Shown here piece by piece: positions 25,901-34,321 of a stretch of DNA of 64,000 nucleotides. The DNA comes from Streptomyces davaonensis JCM 4913 (GTDB lineage Bacteria > Actinomycetota > Actinomycetes > Streptomycetales > Streptomycetaceae), in assembly GCF_000349325.1 (NCBI RefSeq), contig NC_020504.1, forward strand, positions 1,364,001-1,428,000, given 5' to 3'. The position numbers were made by a program, and so were the translations under genes. Position 1 is the stretch's first letter; each line of letters begins with the position of its first letter. Under the pieces are notes generated by a model. The model saw only the letters and a program-made list of their open reading frames with translations, was not told the origin of the DNA and did not search any database.

Positions 25901-28900
25901 CGCTTGGGCGGCGGGTGAGCGGCAGCTGTCCTACACCTGGAAACTCCCCGACGGCACCGATGAGACCACCGGTGGCAACCAGGCGTCCACAGCGATCCCG
26001 GCCCTCGCCCCCGGCCAGTCGGCGACGATCAAGGCGCAGGTGAAGACGCCGATCAACTCCGACTCCGGCAACAAGCGCACCGAGTACGTCCTCGGCTGGG
26101 ACGTGCGAAAGGTGTCCGACGGCAGCTGGCTGTCCGCCGGAACCGGCGGCATCCCGCCGCTGAAGCAGAACGTGGCGGTCGAGGACGCCACCTCCAACAG
26201 CCTGGGCCTGGAGAAGTTCTACGCCTACACCGGCAAGAACACCGGCGCCGGCTCGACAGTGATGAACAACCTGGCCTCGGGCAACAGCGTGTGGTCGTAC
26301 AACGCGTTCACCAACCCCGGCCGCGGCCTGACCACGTTCGCCCGGTTCTCGTACAACTCGCTGGACACCTCCGACACGGTGTCGGGCGCGGGCTGGTCGG
26401 CACAGCTGGCCGGACCGATCCGCCTGGGTGCCCCGCTGGACTTCCACCCCAACCCCAACCCGACCGAAGTCCGGCTCCCGGACGGCGACGGCACCACGCA
26501 TGTCTTCCGCAAGCAGGCGGACGGCAGTTGGAAGGCCCCGGCGGGCGTGCACTACCGACTCACGCCGAAGCCGGGCCTGGACTGCACGCCGGACAAGGAC
26601 CCGGTCCCGGACGCCTGGACCCTGATGCGGCCCGACGGGACGCGCTTCCTGTTCGGCTGCGACGGTTACATGACGTCGGTCGTCGACAAGAACGGCAACA
26701 CGCAGACGTACACCTACGAGGAACGCAAGTCGAACAACAAGCCGACGAAGTTCCTCAAGTACATCACCGACCCGGCGGGCCGGAAGTCTCTGCGTGTCGG
26801 CTACTGGCTCAAGGGCGACGCGACCTACTCGTACATCAACGACACCGGCGCCCAGGTCACCGGCACCAACCTCAACAACCCCAAGATCTACGACCACATC
26901 GCGTCCCTCACCGACATCTCCGGCCGCAAGATCTCCTTCTACTACACCGAGCAGGGCCTGCTGGGCCGTATGGTCGACGGCAACGGCTCCACCCAGCCCA
27001 AGACCTTCAAGTTCACCTACGACGCCACCCAGGGCAACAAGAACGTCAAACTCGTCAAGGTGACCGACCCACGGGGCAATGGCACTTCACTGGCCTACAA
27101 CACCCCAACGGCCGGCGACAACCCGAAGTACCACTGGTGGACCAAGACGATCACGGACCGTCTCGGCGGTGACACGGGCTTCACGTACGCGGCGAACGCG
27201 ACAAACACAGAGTTCACCGATGCGACGGTGACCGATGCCGAGGCACACGCGACGAAGTACGTCACTGACGACTTCGGCCGCCCGGTACAGACCACCAACG
27301 CCAAGTCCCAGACCACCAAGATGAGCTGGGACGCCGACAACAACGTCACCTACCTGGAAGAGGACAACGGCGCCAAGACCGCGTACTGCTACGACCAGAA
27401 GACCGGCTACCCGCTCTGGCAGCGCGACGCGGAGAACAACAAGACCGGCGTCCCCGACCAGACAACCACCTGCGTGACCGACCCCACCAAGTGGCCGGCC
27501 ACCGCAGCAAAGTACGAGTACCAGACCCGCGCCGACGGCTACTCCGCCGACCTGTGGCGCAAAACCTCACCCGAGGGCCGAGCCTGGCAGTTCAGTTACG
27601 ACACCTTCGGCAACCTCAAGACGGTCACCGACCCCAAGGGCGTCGCAACAGCGACGGCCGATGACTACACAACAAAGTACGACTACAACTCCTACGGCCA
27701 GCTCACCAAGGCCACCGACGCCAACGGCAACCCGACCAGCTACAGCGACTTCGGCCCCACCGGCTACCCGGCGACCATTACGGACGCGAAGACCGAGTCG
27801 ACGACGTACGTGTACGACGAGCGAGGCCAGGTCCGCGAGGCCACGGACGCGCTGGGCAAGAAGACCACGCAGGAGTACGACACCTTCGGCCGCCCCACGG
27901 TCAACACAGTGCCGAAGGACCAGGCTTCGGGTGTCCTGATCACCACAGAAGCGCCCGTCTACGACGCCAACGACAACGTCACCTCGTCGAAGGCACCCAA
28001 CGGCGCCGTCTCCACAGCGGTGTACGACGACGCCGACCAGATCACCTCGGCGACCGCACCGGCCAACAGCAACACCGCGCCACGCGCCTCGACGTACACC
28101 TATGACAAGGTCGGCAACCTCAAGACGACGACGGAGCCCAAGGGCACGGCGACGACCGGGGATGCGACGGATTACGTCACCACGAACCACTACAACGAGA
28201 TCTACCAGCTCGACCATGTGCTCAACTCGGCGGGTGACAAGGTCAGTTACGAGTACGACACGGTCGGGAACGTCACCGAGGTCATTGACCCGAAGAAGAA
28301 CGCGACGACGGACACGACCGACTTCACGACGAAGACGGTCTACGACCTGAACCACCGCGTGAAATCAGTCACGGACGCGGCCGGAAAGACGAGCGCGAAG
28401 TCCTACGACAAGGACGGCCTGGTCCTCTCCACGACGGACCCGGAGAACAACACCACGACCATCACCTACGACGAGCGCGGCATGCAGAAGGAGGTCAAGG
28501 TCCCGCACTCCGGGACGACGTCGATCACCTACCGCACGACGCAGTTCGAGTACGACCAGGTCGGCAACACCACCAAGGTCATCACTCCACGGGCCGTAGC
28601 GGCGGGCACGACCACGGCGTTCACGGCACGCACCGAGTACGACGCCCTGAACCGCCCGGTCAAGCAGTTCCAGCCGTACGACCCGGCAGACTCCCGCCAC
28701 AACAACGCCAACGTGTACACGCAGACCGTCTACGACGAGGTGGGCCGGGTCGAGAAGACCTCGCTGCCGCCGTCGGAAGGCGAAACGGTCCGCAACGACA
28801 CCACGTTCGACTACTTCGACAACGGCTGGGTGAAGTCCTCCACGGACCCGTGGGACATCGCCACCACCTACGACTACAACGAACTCGGCCAGCAGACCAA

Positions 28901-31580
28901 GCGGACCCTGACCTCGGCGGGCGGCTCCTCCGACCGCACGATGACCTGGTCGCACTACCCCGACGGCTCCCTGAAGTCCCGCGCGGACGACGGAGTCCCG
29001 GTCGGCAAGTCGGTGGTCCTGGTGGACAACTCCGACACCCAGAACACGTCCTCCACAGGGACTTGGGCCACCGGTGACGTGACAGGCCAGCACGGCTACA
29101 ACCACCGCACCCACACGGCAGGCACAGGCACGGACGCCTTCACCTGGACCCTCAACATCCCCAAGGACGGCACGTACACCGCATACGTGAAGCTCCCGAA
29201 GGTGACCGGCGCGGCCACTTCGGCGAAGTACACGGTCACCCACGAGGGCGGGACAACCGACAAGACCCTCGACCAGAACGCGACAGCGAACCAGAACACC
29301 TGGGTCGCGCTGGGCTCGTACACCTTCAAACAGGGCAACGCGGCCAAGCTCCAGCTGTTCCAGAACACCGGCGGTGTCGTCGTCGCGGACGGCGTGAAGC
29401 TGGTACGCGACACGGCCGGCGACCCGGCCGACACGGAGAAGAACACCTTCGCCTACACCTACGACCTCAACGGCAACCTCACCAAGATCGACGACACCTC
29501 GTCGACGGCGAAGATCGACGCGTACACGGTCGCCTACACCGGCCTCAACCAGGTCCAGAAGGTCACCGAAGCCCTGTCCGGCACAGAGAAGAAGGCCACG
29601 TCGTACACCTACGACGCCAACGGCCAGCCGGAAACCGTCACGCACCCCGACCAGTACTCCAAGTACACCTACGACCTGCGCGAGTTGGTCAAGACGGTGT
29701 CGGTCGGCAAGACCGCAACCGACAGCGCCCCGAAGGTCACCTCGTACACGTACACCGACCGCGGCCTCAAGCTCAAGGAGACCAAGGCCAACGGCAACAC
29801 CGTCGATTACACCTACTACCTCGACGCGGCACTGAAGTCGACGACCGAGAAGAAGGCCAACGGCACCACCCTGGTCGCCTCCCACACCTACGCCTACGAC
29901 GCCAACGGCAACAAGGCGCAGGACGTGGCGAAGAAGATGAACGCCGACAACAACACGGCGTACCTCGACTCCACCACCAACTACAGCTACGACCCGGCCG
30001 ACCGCCTCAAGGAAGCGGTCAAGACCGGCACCGGCGCAGGCACAGAAACCTACGTCCACGACGACAACGCCAACGTCATCCGCCAGACCGTCAAGAACGT
30101 CACAACGACCTACGACTACGACCGCAACCGCCTGCTCAAGGCGACCGTGGGCACCTCCACGGCGAACTACAACTACGACCCGTTCGGCCGCCAGGAATCA
30201 GTCACCTCGGCCGGGCAGATCATCGAGCGGAGCACGTACGACGGCTTCGACCACGTCATCAAGTCCGAAAAGGCGGACAGCACCGGCGCGCTGAAGGCAA
30301 CGACGTACACCTTCGACCCGCTCGACCGCACCGCCTCCAAGACAGCCGACGGCAAAACCACGGACTTCTCCTACCTGGGCCTATCCTCGGAGGTCCTGGA
30401 CGAGAAGGTCGCCGGCGAGCTGACCAAGTCGTACCAGTACAGCCCCTGGGGCGAACGCCTCTCCCAGATCAAGCACAACACCGACGGCACCACCGAGTCC
30501 GGCTACTACGGCTACAACAGCCACACCGACGTCGAAACACTGACGGATGCAGGCGGCAACACGAAGGCGACGTACGGCTACACCGCCTACGGCTCCGACA
30601 ACGAGTCCGAGTACACCGGCATCGACAAACCCGACGCCTCGGACCCGACGAAGGAGGCGTACAACGCCTACCGCTACAACGCCAAACGCTGGGACGCCCA
30701 ATCCGGCACCTACGACATGGGCTTCCGCGACTACAACCCCGGCCTGAACCGCTTCACCACCCGGGACATGTACAACGGCGCCCTCGCCGACATGGGCCTC
30801 GGCACCGACCCATACACCCAGAACCGCTACGCCTTCACCGGCGGCAACCCCATTTCGGGCATCGAAGTCGACGGTCACACGTCGGTCGATGCCATGTGCG
30901 AGGGCGCCAGGGGCTGCACGGCCGTCACGATCAACCGTACGCCGAACCCGATCAACAAGAATGACAAGCCGTGGAAGTACAACGCGTCAAGGCACAACCG
31001 GGCCCGGGACGCCGCGGCTTCCGTGATCCGGTTGCAAGGAATGATGCGTACTGGCAATCCCTGGGCCGCGTTCCAGGTAAAAACCGAGTGTGGAGTCGGA
31101 AAGGCAAGCAAGAACGGAACAGGGAACCCCGGCCGTGCGGACATCTGCTACAGGGAGGGCAGCAACCTCTTCGTGTGGGAGGTGAAGAGTGCAGGCGCTG
31201 CAAGCACCGGCAAGGGAGAGTTGGCCGGATACATCGAGCGGATGAAGCAGGACCCTGATTACAAGGGCCTCGACATCGTGCCGGGCTTCGATCTGTCGAT
31301 GCCCGCAGTCGGGTACGTCAAGGAGACCGACCAGACGGTGGTCGCTAAGTCCCACCCGACAGACCAGGGTGTAATCGTCTACACCGCCACCAGGGCGACG
31401 CCCCCGCCCATCGTTATTCCGGCTCCGGTTCAGGAGCCTGTCAAGGAGCCGGGTCCGAGCAGATTGGACAAATTCCGGGACTGGTGGCACAGGAACATCA
31501 CCAATCACGACTGGTCAAACAATCCATGGACGCCCACGAGTCCTGTCGGTGGCCCGATATTTGTTCCAGTGATTCCGTGA
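22926..31580 (+). CDS. Exported RHS/YD-repeat polymorphic toxin
   Basis: 2,884 residues from a GTG preceded by GGGAAGG. A signal peptide (about 1-28) is followed by an acidic region and a DNRLRE module (about 330-640). That module is interrupted by a golvesin-like beta domain (about 442-570) with VDQTAGADGVWASLG. A second DNRLRE module (about 758-958) follows. RHS/YD repeats run from about 1150 to 2640; a second golvesin-like domain (about 2030-2160) sits inside them. The repeats end at RFTTRDMYNG...NRYAFTGGNP. The variable C-terminus (about 2650-2884) has GRADICYREGSNLFVWEVKSA, a PD-(D/E)xK-like nuclease signature, then a Pro-rich tail. Likely a contact-dependent or secreted DNase-type toxin acting on competing cells. 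The next gene is the candidate immunity protein. Confidence 0.9.
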   Translation: MRPRLGRTIACLVAAAVMSTALPQVAYAASDSGGEEKGILDTFKGWFTDEEEDDDGRAEEPPSHDELEVADRQHLPKEKSRPPAKRVREVTGRRTSSARFWELSDGRIEAELSAAPTSYRSGKSWKSIDTRVRESGAKGFVLANTTNEGRSWFGSDADRLVRFKSPDGRSVTLGLEDAGSALKPVAKGSEVTYRDAIHGADLQYVVGAGRVKENIVLAERPDGPVKFTFTLDTEGLVPKARKDGSIALYGALPNTPVMVIPAPYMTDAKKADSSVFGQTYSTKVAQKLMKDGKSWKLTVTPDAKWLAAKERQYPVVIDPTITIAPSPSGSQDVMVLSDQPSTNFNTSWKLSAGKTDTGIARSLIQFPLDDIPANVDLDSARLEMYFDQAHTTGANDNTIEVHRATGPWNEDTATWSSTSALSGELSGTTELFDDGDAGTAAVGSWPYSGAALKEHAVNQDYRFNQDSVSGDTHTWQTPVLDTGTYRIAAHYVASSNRTTAAPYTVHYNGGSKTYTVDQTAGADGVWASLGDGEQLQFNKGGTGYKVVLGDTASPAGSAVIADAIRMTNPAQIVKNKGEYSQWHNFPVTNTVQQWVNGTQPNNGFVLQAQDDTLAATALGGPRYEAGDGLYGGETSTIPRLTVTYGKVGASLNSPTVVHSTGPELSWKPYSNTTGDSGLDIVEYQLHRSTQQAFTPSAATLVAPIGTTATTYTDTTATPTPDSYSGEIGRSYYYQIAVKTQNGELLGSPTRIVGIPKAGRTMRLIQGTSSVTDATLSSAKPTTNQDTITYDGVGQQWLSVGNNTPTNSTEKTRAVMKFDTAAIPATGTVIDSTLFMWGAETTRTNTGARYNLHGLTKGFDETSTTWNNATASTAWSSAGGDYSSLVSDYEPWWTNDVGRHDWNATSLTQGWVKTPSSNHGALVKLADESASGPQEQTVFLASEAADWQIGPLLRVIYVDSTTEDTYYTPQTPARMTPNSTYTVDFTVTNTTSGAWAAGERQLSYTWKLPDGTDETTGGNQASTAIPALAPGQSATIKAQVKTPINSDSGNKRTEYVLGWDVRKVSDGSWLSAGTGGIPPLKQNVAVEDATSNSLGLEKFYAYTGKNTGAGSTVMNNLASGNSVWSYNAFTNPGRGLTTFARFSYNSLDTSDTVSGAGWSAQLAGPIRLGAPLDFHPNPNPTEVRLPDGDGTTHVFRKQADGSWKAPAGVHYRLTPKPGLDCTPDKDPVPDAWTLMRPDGTRFLFGCDGYMTSVVDKNGNTQTYTYEERKSNNKPTKFLKYITDPAGRKSLRVGYWLKGDATYSYINDTGAQVTGTNLNNPKIYDHIASLTDISGRKISFYYTEQGLLGRMVDGNGSTQPKTFKFTYDATQGNKNVKLVKVTDPRGNGTSLAYNTPTAGDNPKYHWWTKTITDRLGGDTGFTYAANATNTEFTDATVTDAEAHATKYVTDDFGRPVQTTNAKSQTTKMSWDADNNVTYLEEDNGAKTAYCYDQKTGYPLWQRDAENNKTGVPDQTTTCVTDPTKWPATAAKYEYQTRADGYSADLWRKTSPEGRAWQFSYDTFGNLKTVTDPKGVATATADDYTTKYDYNSYGQLTKATDANGNPTSYSDFGPTGYPATITDAKTESTTYVYDERGQVREATDALGKKTTQEYDTFGRPTVNTVPKDQASGVLITTEAPVYDANDNVTSSKAPNGAVSTAVYDDADQITSATAPANSNTAPRASTYTYDKVGNLKTTTEPKGTATTGDATDYVTTNHYNEIYQLDHVLNSAGDKVSYEYDTVGNVTEVIDPKKNATTDTTDFTTKTVYDLNHRVKSVTDAAGKTSAKSYDKDGLVLSTTDPENNTTTITYDERGMQKEVKVPHSGTTSITYRTTQFEYDQVGNTTKVITPRAVAAGTTTAFTARTEYDALNRPVKQFQPYDPADSRHNNANVYTQTVYDEVGRVEKTSLPPSEGETVRNDTTFDYFDNGWVKSSTDPWDIATTYDYNELGQQTKRTLTSAGGSSDRTMTWSHYPDGSLKSRADDGVPVGKSVVLVDNSDTQNTSSTGTWATGDVTGQHGYNHRTHTAGTGTDAFTWTLNIPKDGTYTAYVKLPKVTGAATSAKYTVTHEGGTTDKTLDQNATANQNTWVALGSYTFKQGNAAKLQLFQNTGGVVVADGVKLVRDTAGDPADTEKNTFAYTYDLNGNLTKIDDTSSTAKIDAYTVAYTGLNQVQKVTEALSGTEKKATSYTYDANGQPETVTHPDQYSKYTYDLRELVKTVSVGKTATDSAPKVTSYTYTDRGLKLKETKANGNTVDYTYYLDAALKSTTEKKANGTTLVASHTYAYDANGNKAQDVAKKMNADNNTAYLDSTTNYSYDPADRLKEAVKTGTGAGTETYVHDDNANVIRQTVKNVTTTYDYDRNRLLKATVGTSTANYNYDPFGRQESVTSAGQIIERSTYDGFDHVIKSEKADSTGALKATTYTFDPLDRTASKTADGKTTDFSYLGLSSEVLDEKVAGELTKSYQYSPWGERLSQIKHNTDGTTESGYYGYNSHTDVETLTDAGGNTKATYGYTAYGSDNESEYTGIDKPDASDPTKEAYNAYRYNAKRWDAQSGTYDMGFRDYNPGLNRFTTRDMYNGALADMGLGTDPYTQNRYAFTGGNPISGIEVDGHTSVDAMCEGARGCTAVTINRTPNPINKNDKPWKYNASRHNRARDAAASVIRLQGMMRTGNPWAAFQVKTECGVGKASKNGTGNPGRADICYREGSNLFVWEVKSAGAASTGKGELAGYIERMKQDPDYKGLDIVPGFDLSMPAVGYVKETDQTVVAKSHPTDQGVIVYTATRATPPPIVIPAPVQEPVKEPGPSRLDKFRDWWHRNITNHDWSNNPWTPTSPVGGPIFVPVIP

Positions 31581-31601
31581 ATGAGTGATCGGTAAGTCGT
31601 G

Positions 31602-31641
31602 ACGGCCCTCTCCTGTTCACTCCACGGCAGGAGGGGGCCGT
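31602..31641 (+). terminator. Hairpin after the RHS toxin gene
   Basis: A 14-base stem with one mismatch (ACGGCCCTCTCCTG pairing with CAGGAGGGGGCCGT) around a 12-base loop, 22 bases after the toxin stop. It should end toxin transcription and leave the next gene to its own promoter. Confidence 0.75.
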
Positions 31642-31655
31642 TCGCTGGGCAGCGG

Positions 31656-31661
31656 TAGGAT
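31656..31661 (+). promoter_or_regulatory. Candidate -10 element of the immunity gene
   Basis: TAGGAT lies directly after the terminator hairpin and 52 bases before the next ATG. No strong -35 is visible. It would allow immunity to be expressed independently of the toxin. Confidence 0.4.
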
Positions 31662-31712
31662 ATGCGCGGTATCCGGCGCGGCATCTGACAGAACAGCGAT
31701 ACGGGAGATTCA

Positions 31713-32210
31713 ATGGGATATTGGGGATATTTCACTGTTGCCGAATCTGCGTCCCCCCTTGGCGACCTGGCCTGTACACGGGCGATCCCAGAGTTGACGC
31801 TTAATCGACGCCTCTCGGGAGATTGGCAGGTCTGGGAACATCCGGCGGAGCCTGACATTGAGGCCGATGACCTGGCTGTTGCCCTCGCCGAGGAAACCGG
31901 CAAGCCTGCGCTTGTCGGATTTGTGATGGACAGCGATTGCGTGGTGATCGAGGCGGCCGACTCCAGCAATGGGGCTTGGACCGCCTGTCTGAGTCCCAAA
32001 GCGATGGCGCGCTATCTGGCTGAAGACGGGCAGCAACTGGAGGACTGGATGCTGACACCGGAACGAGCTACCGAGAACGCTGTCATCTGGGCTCGCTTGA
32101 CGGGGCGCCAGGTGGCAACGGCCCCGCTGGCCGAGATCTTCCAAAAGGAGGCCGACCCATTCGCAGAGGATCTCTTCTTTACCTTGTTGAGGAACCTGAG
32201 TCTCGTGTGA
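31713..32210 (+). CDS. Putative immunity protein to the RHS toxin
   Basis: 165 residues, ATG start with GGGAG upstream. Soluble, acidic, beginning MGYWGYFTVAESASPLGDL; a proteins-of-this-type pattern in Streptomyces is to sit directly behind toxin genes. No enzymatic motif is seen. The location right after the RHS C-terminal toxin, on the same strand, is the main evidence for an immunity role. A separate -10-like TAGGAT and a terminator lie between the two genes. An IS630 element starts 36 bases after its stop, and the gene itself is complete. Confidence 0.7.
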   Translation: MGYWGYFTVAESASPLGDLACTRAIPELTLNRRLSGDWQVWEHPAEPDIEADDLAVALAEETGKPALVGFVMDSDCVVIEAADSSNGAWTACLSPKAMARYLAEDGQQLEDWMLTPERATENAVIWARLTGRQVATAPLAEIFQKEADPFAEDLFFTLLRNLSLV

Positions 32211-32245
32211 TAGTGAGAATTATCGCGCGAGTAGACTTCTTCTTA

Positions 32246-33352
32246 TTGATCCGAAACGGTAGATGTTCTGGGTCGTTGATCCCTGCGTGAGTGAACTGGT
32301 GGGGGACGCAAGGCAGTTGTCGCCGTCGGCTCAGGAGGCCCTTCGACTGCGAGCGGTGGCCGCGTTGGTGGCGGGCCGGGACCGTGAGGATGTCGCGGCG
32401 GTGTTCCGGGTCTCGCTCAAGGCGGTGGACAATTGGTGGGCGAAGTGGCTGGCCGGCGGGCGCGAGGCGCTCGTGGCTCAGCCGCGTGGACGCCGGGTCG
32501 GCGAGCATCAGGTTCTCGACGCGGTCGAGCAGCAGGCGATCCGGCAGGCGGTTCTGGATCACCGCCCCTGTGACCTGGGGCTGGCCGGGCAGCTGTGGAC
32601 GCGCGCGGGAGTGGGGGGCCTGATCGCGAAGCTGTACCGGGTGCGGCTGACCGAACAGGGGGTGGGCAAGTACCTGCGCCGCTGGGGCCTGTCGTTCCAG
32701 CGCCCGGACAAGCGGGCCGTCGAGCAGGACGCGGAAGCGGTCCGCGTCTGGCGGGAGGAGACCTGGCCGGCGATCCGCGCGAAGGCGAAGACCGAGGGCG
32801 GGGAGGTGCTCTTCGCCGATCAGGTCGGCATCCGTTCCGACCAGGTCACCGGCCGCACCTGGGGTGAGCGGGGCCGCACACCGGTCGTGCACCGCACGGG
32901 CAACCGGTTCTCCGTCAACGCGATGTCCGCGATCAGCACGAAGGGCCGCATGCACTTCATGGTGTTCACCGAGACCTTCGACGCCGACGTCATGTGCCGC
33001 TTCCTGGACCGGCTCGTCGGCCACTTCGACCACAAGGTGCACCTCGTCCTGGACGGTCACTCCGCGCACCGATCCCGCAAGGTCCGCGCTTGGCTGGCCG
33101 ATCATCCGGACCGGATCGAGCTGCACTTCCTGCCGTCGTACTCGCCGGAGCTGAATCCCGACGAGCTGGTCAACGCCGACCTCAAACGGAGTCTGCCCAT
33201 GCACAGCCGGGCCCGCGACCAGGCCCAACTCGCCGCCGAGACCCGCAGGTTCTTCCACCGCCGCCAACGTCAGCCACATATCGTCCGCGGCTACTTCGGC
33301 GGCCCGCACGTCCGCTACATCCTCGAATAGAACCGATTGAGTTTCGGATCAA
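32246..33352 (+). mobile_element. IS630-family insertion sequence (copy 2, different type)
   Basis: 1,107 bases with terminal inverted repeats TTGATCCGAAAC at the left and GTTTCGGATCAA at the right, both flanked by TA. The ends and transposase differ clearly from the element at 10.8 kb, so these are two independent insertions. The transposase is intact. Confidence 0.92.
32263..33330 (+). CDS. IS630-family transposase
   Basis: 355 residues if the ATG at 32263 is used; a GTG at 32287 is an alternative and neither has a clear ribosome binding site. N-terminal helix-turn-helix (about 40-75, REDVAAVFRVSLKAVDNWWAKW). The DDE core is complete: Asp in LFADQVGIRSDQ, Asp in LVLDGHSAHRS and Glu in SYSPELNPDELVNADLK. 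It moves the surrounding element into TA sites. Confidence 0.94.
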   Translation: MFWVVDPCVSELVGDARQLSPSAQEALRLRAVAALVAGRDREDVAAVFRVSLKAVDNWWAKWLAGGREALVAQPRGRRVGEHQVLDAVEQQAIRQAVLDHRPCDLGLAGQLWTRAGVGGLIAKLYRVRLTEQGVGKYLRRWGLSFQRPDKRAVEQDAEAVRVWREETWPAIRAKAKTEGGEVLFADQVGIRSDQVTGRTWGERGRTPVVHRTGNRFSVNAMSAISTKGRMHFMVFTETFDADVMCRFLDRLVGHFDHKVHLVLDGHSAHRSRKVRAWLADHPDRIELHFLPSYSPELNPDELVNADLKRSLPMHSRARDQAQLAAETRRFFHRRQRQPHIVRGYFGGPHVRYILE

Positions 33353-33852
33353 TATGTCAATCAGGCCGCCTGCGTAAGGTCAGCATGCTCGGTGCTGGTC
33401 TGGGCGTCGCGGAGGAGGGCTCGGTAGACCACGTCCGACAGACGGCGCCGCAGGTCACGGCACTGGCTGGCTTCTTCCGGGACATCTGAAGGCGCTGAGA
33501 AAAAAGCAGCGTGAAACCCCTGCTGAACTGCACAAATGCGAGGCAGGAGGGGACTCGTAGGTATCTCTGGGACTGCTGGCCGGGCGCGGGATCTTTGAGT
33601 GACAGGCATGTCACGTGATCCGCCATCGGAAAGATGTCGGCCTGAGCGGATCCCAGAAGAGCCCTCGTCAGATCCGGTTTCTCGGCTCATTGTCCTTCGT
33701 ACAGACGCGCAGAGCGTCAAGGCCGAGAGTCCGTCCTGCTCAGGGCTGAGCAGACTGCGGCAACCAGCTCTCCCCGGGATCCGCCCCCGCTCGCTCCGGA
33801 CTCCAGCTCGCCCATCATGGCCCTCGCAGTGTCTCCGGCCGCCATAATGGAG
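33353..33852. other. Gene-poor stretch with a possible transposase remnant
   Basis: 500 bases between the second IS630 and a short membrane protein gene. On the minus strand, codons around 33361-33480 read CRDLRRRLSDVVYRALLRDA, which resembles the end of a transposase of another family, but there is no complete gene. Composition is irregular and no other feature is evident. Confidence 0.4.
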
Positions 33853-34155
33853 TCATGCCCTCCAGCCGGCCAGGCGCAGCAGTCCGGCGGCGAGGTCCGG
33901 CAGTGCGAGTGCGGTCAGCGCGAGGGTGCCGCCGACGCTGAGGAGCCAGGCCACCGACGTCAGCAGGGACAGGGCGACCGCCACGGGGACGCCGCCCATC
34001 CCCCATGGGCCCAGGTCCGCGTCCTCGTCGAAGGTGTCGGCGGCGGTGAGGCGCACGGCGACGAGGAGCCAGAAGCAAACGAGCATGACGACGGCGGCCG
34101 TGAGCACGATGGTGGGCAGACCGACGGTGGCCATCACAAGCGTCCGCATCCGCAC
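33853..34155 (-). CDS. Short membrane protein, possibly a truncated YqiJ/DUF1449-like protein
   Basis: 100 residues from a GTG with GGGGGAC upstream. Two membrane segments (about 5-30 and 55-85) are separated by an acidic loop (TFDEDADLGPWGMGG). This matches the N-terminal membrane part of YqiJ/DUF1449-type proteins, which normally continue into an OB-fold domain, absent here. The stop falls right beside the disordered stretch left by IS activity, so truncation is plausible. It lies downstream of the solute-binding lipoprotein gene on the same strand. Confidence 0.6.
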   Translation of the reverse strand: MRMRTLVMATVGLPTIVLTAAVVMLVCFWLLVAVRLTAADTFDEDADLGPWGMGGVPVAVALSLLTSVAWLLSVGGTLALTALALPDLAAGLLRLAGWRA

Positions 34156-34321
34156 GGTCCCGTCCCCCTTGTCGGTGCCCGGCACCAAAACCCTCTGACG
34201 TGCTCCCCGCAGCCCATGCTGCACCACCAATTCCGGTCCCCGCATTGCCGGTTCCCGGCAGTGTTCATGCGGGTCTGGATGCCGACGGCCCACTGAGTGG
34301 TCGTCGCGTGCTCCGTCGTGG

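Noticed and set aside
24741..26897. A 718-codon open frame on the minus strand inside the RHS gene
   Set aside because: It lies wholly opposite an RHS gene with clear domains; its product is Arg/Val/Gly-rich low-complexity protein, typical of antisense frames in GC-rich DNA.
33361..33720. 119-codon minus-strand frame next to the second IS630
   Set aside because: Only its last part resembles a transposase end; the rest is unrelated, so it was recorded as a possible remnant and not as a gene.
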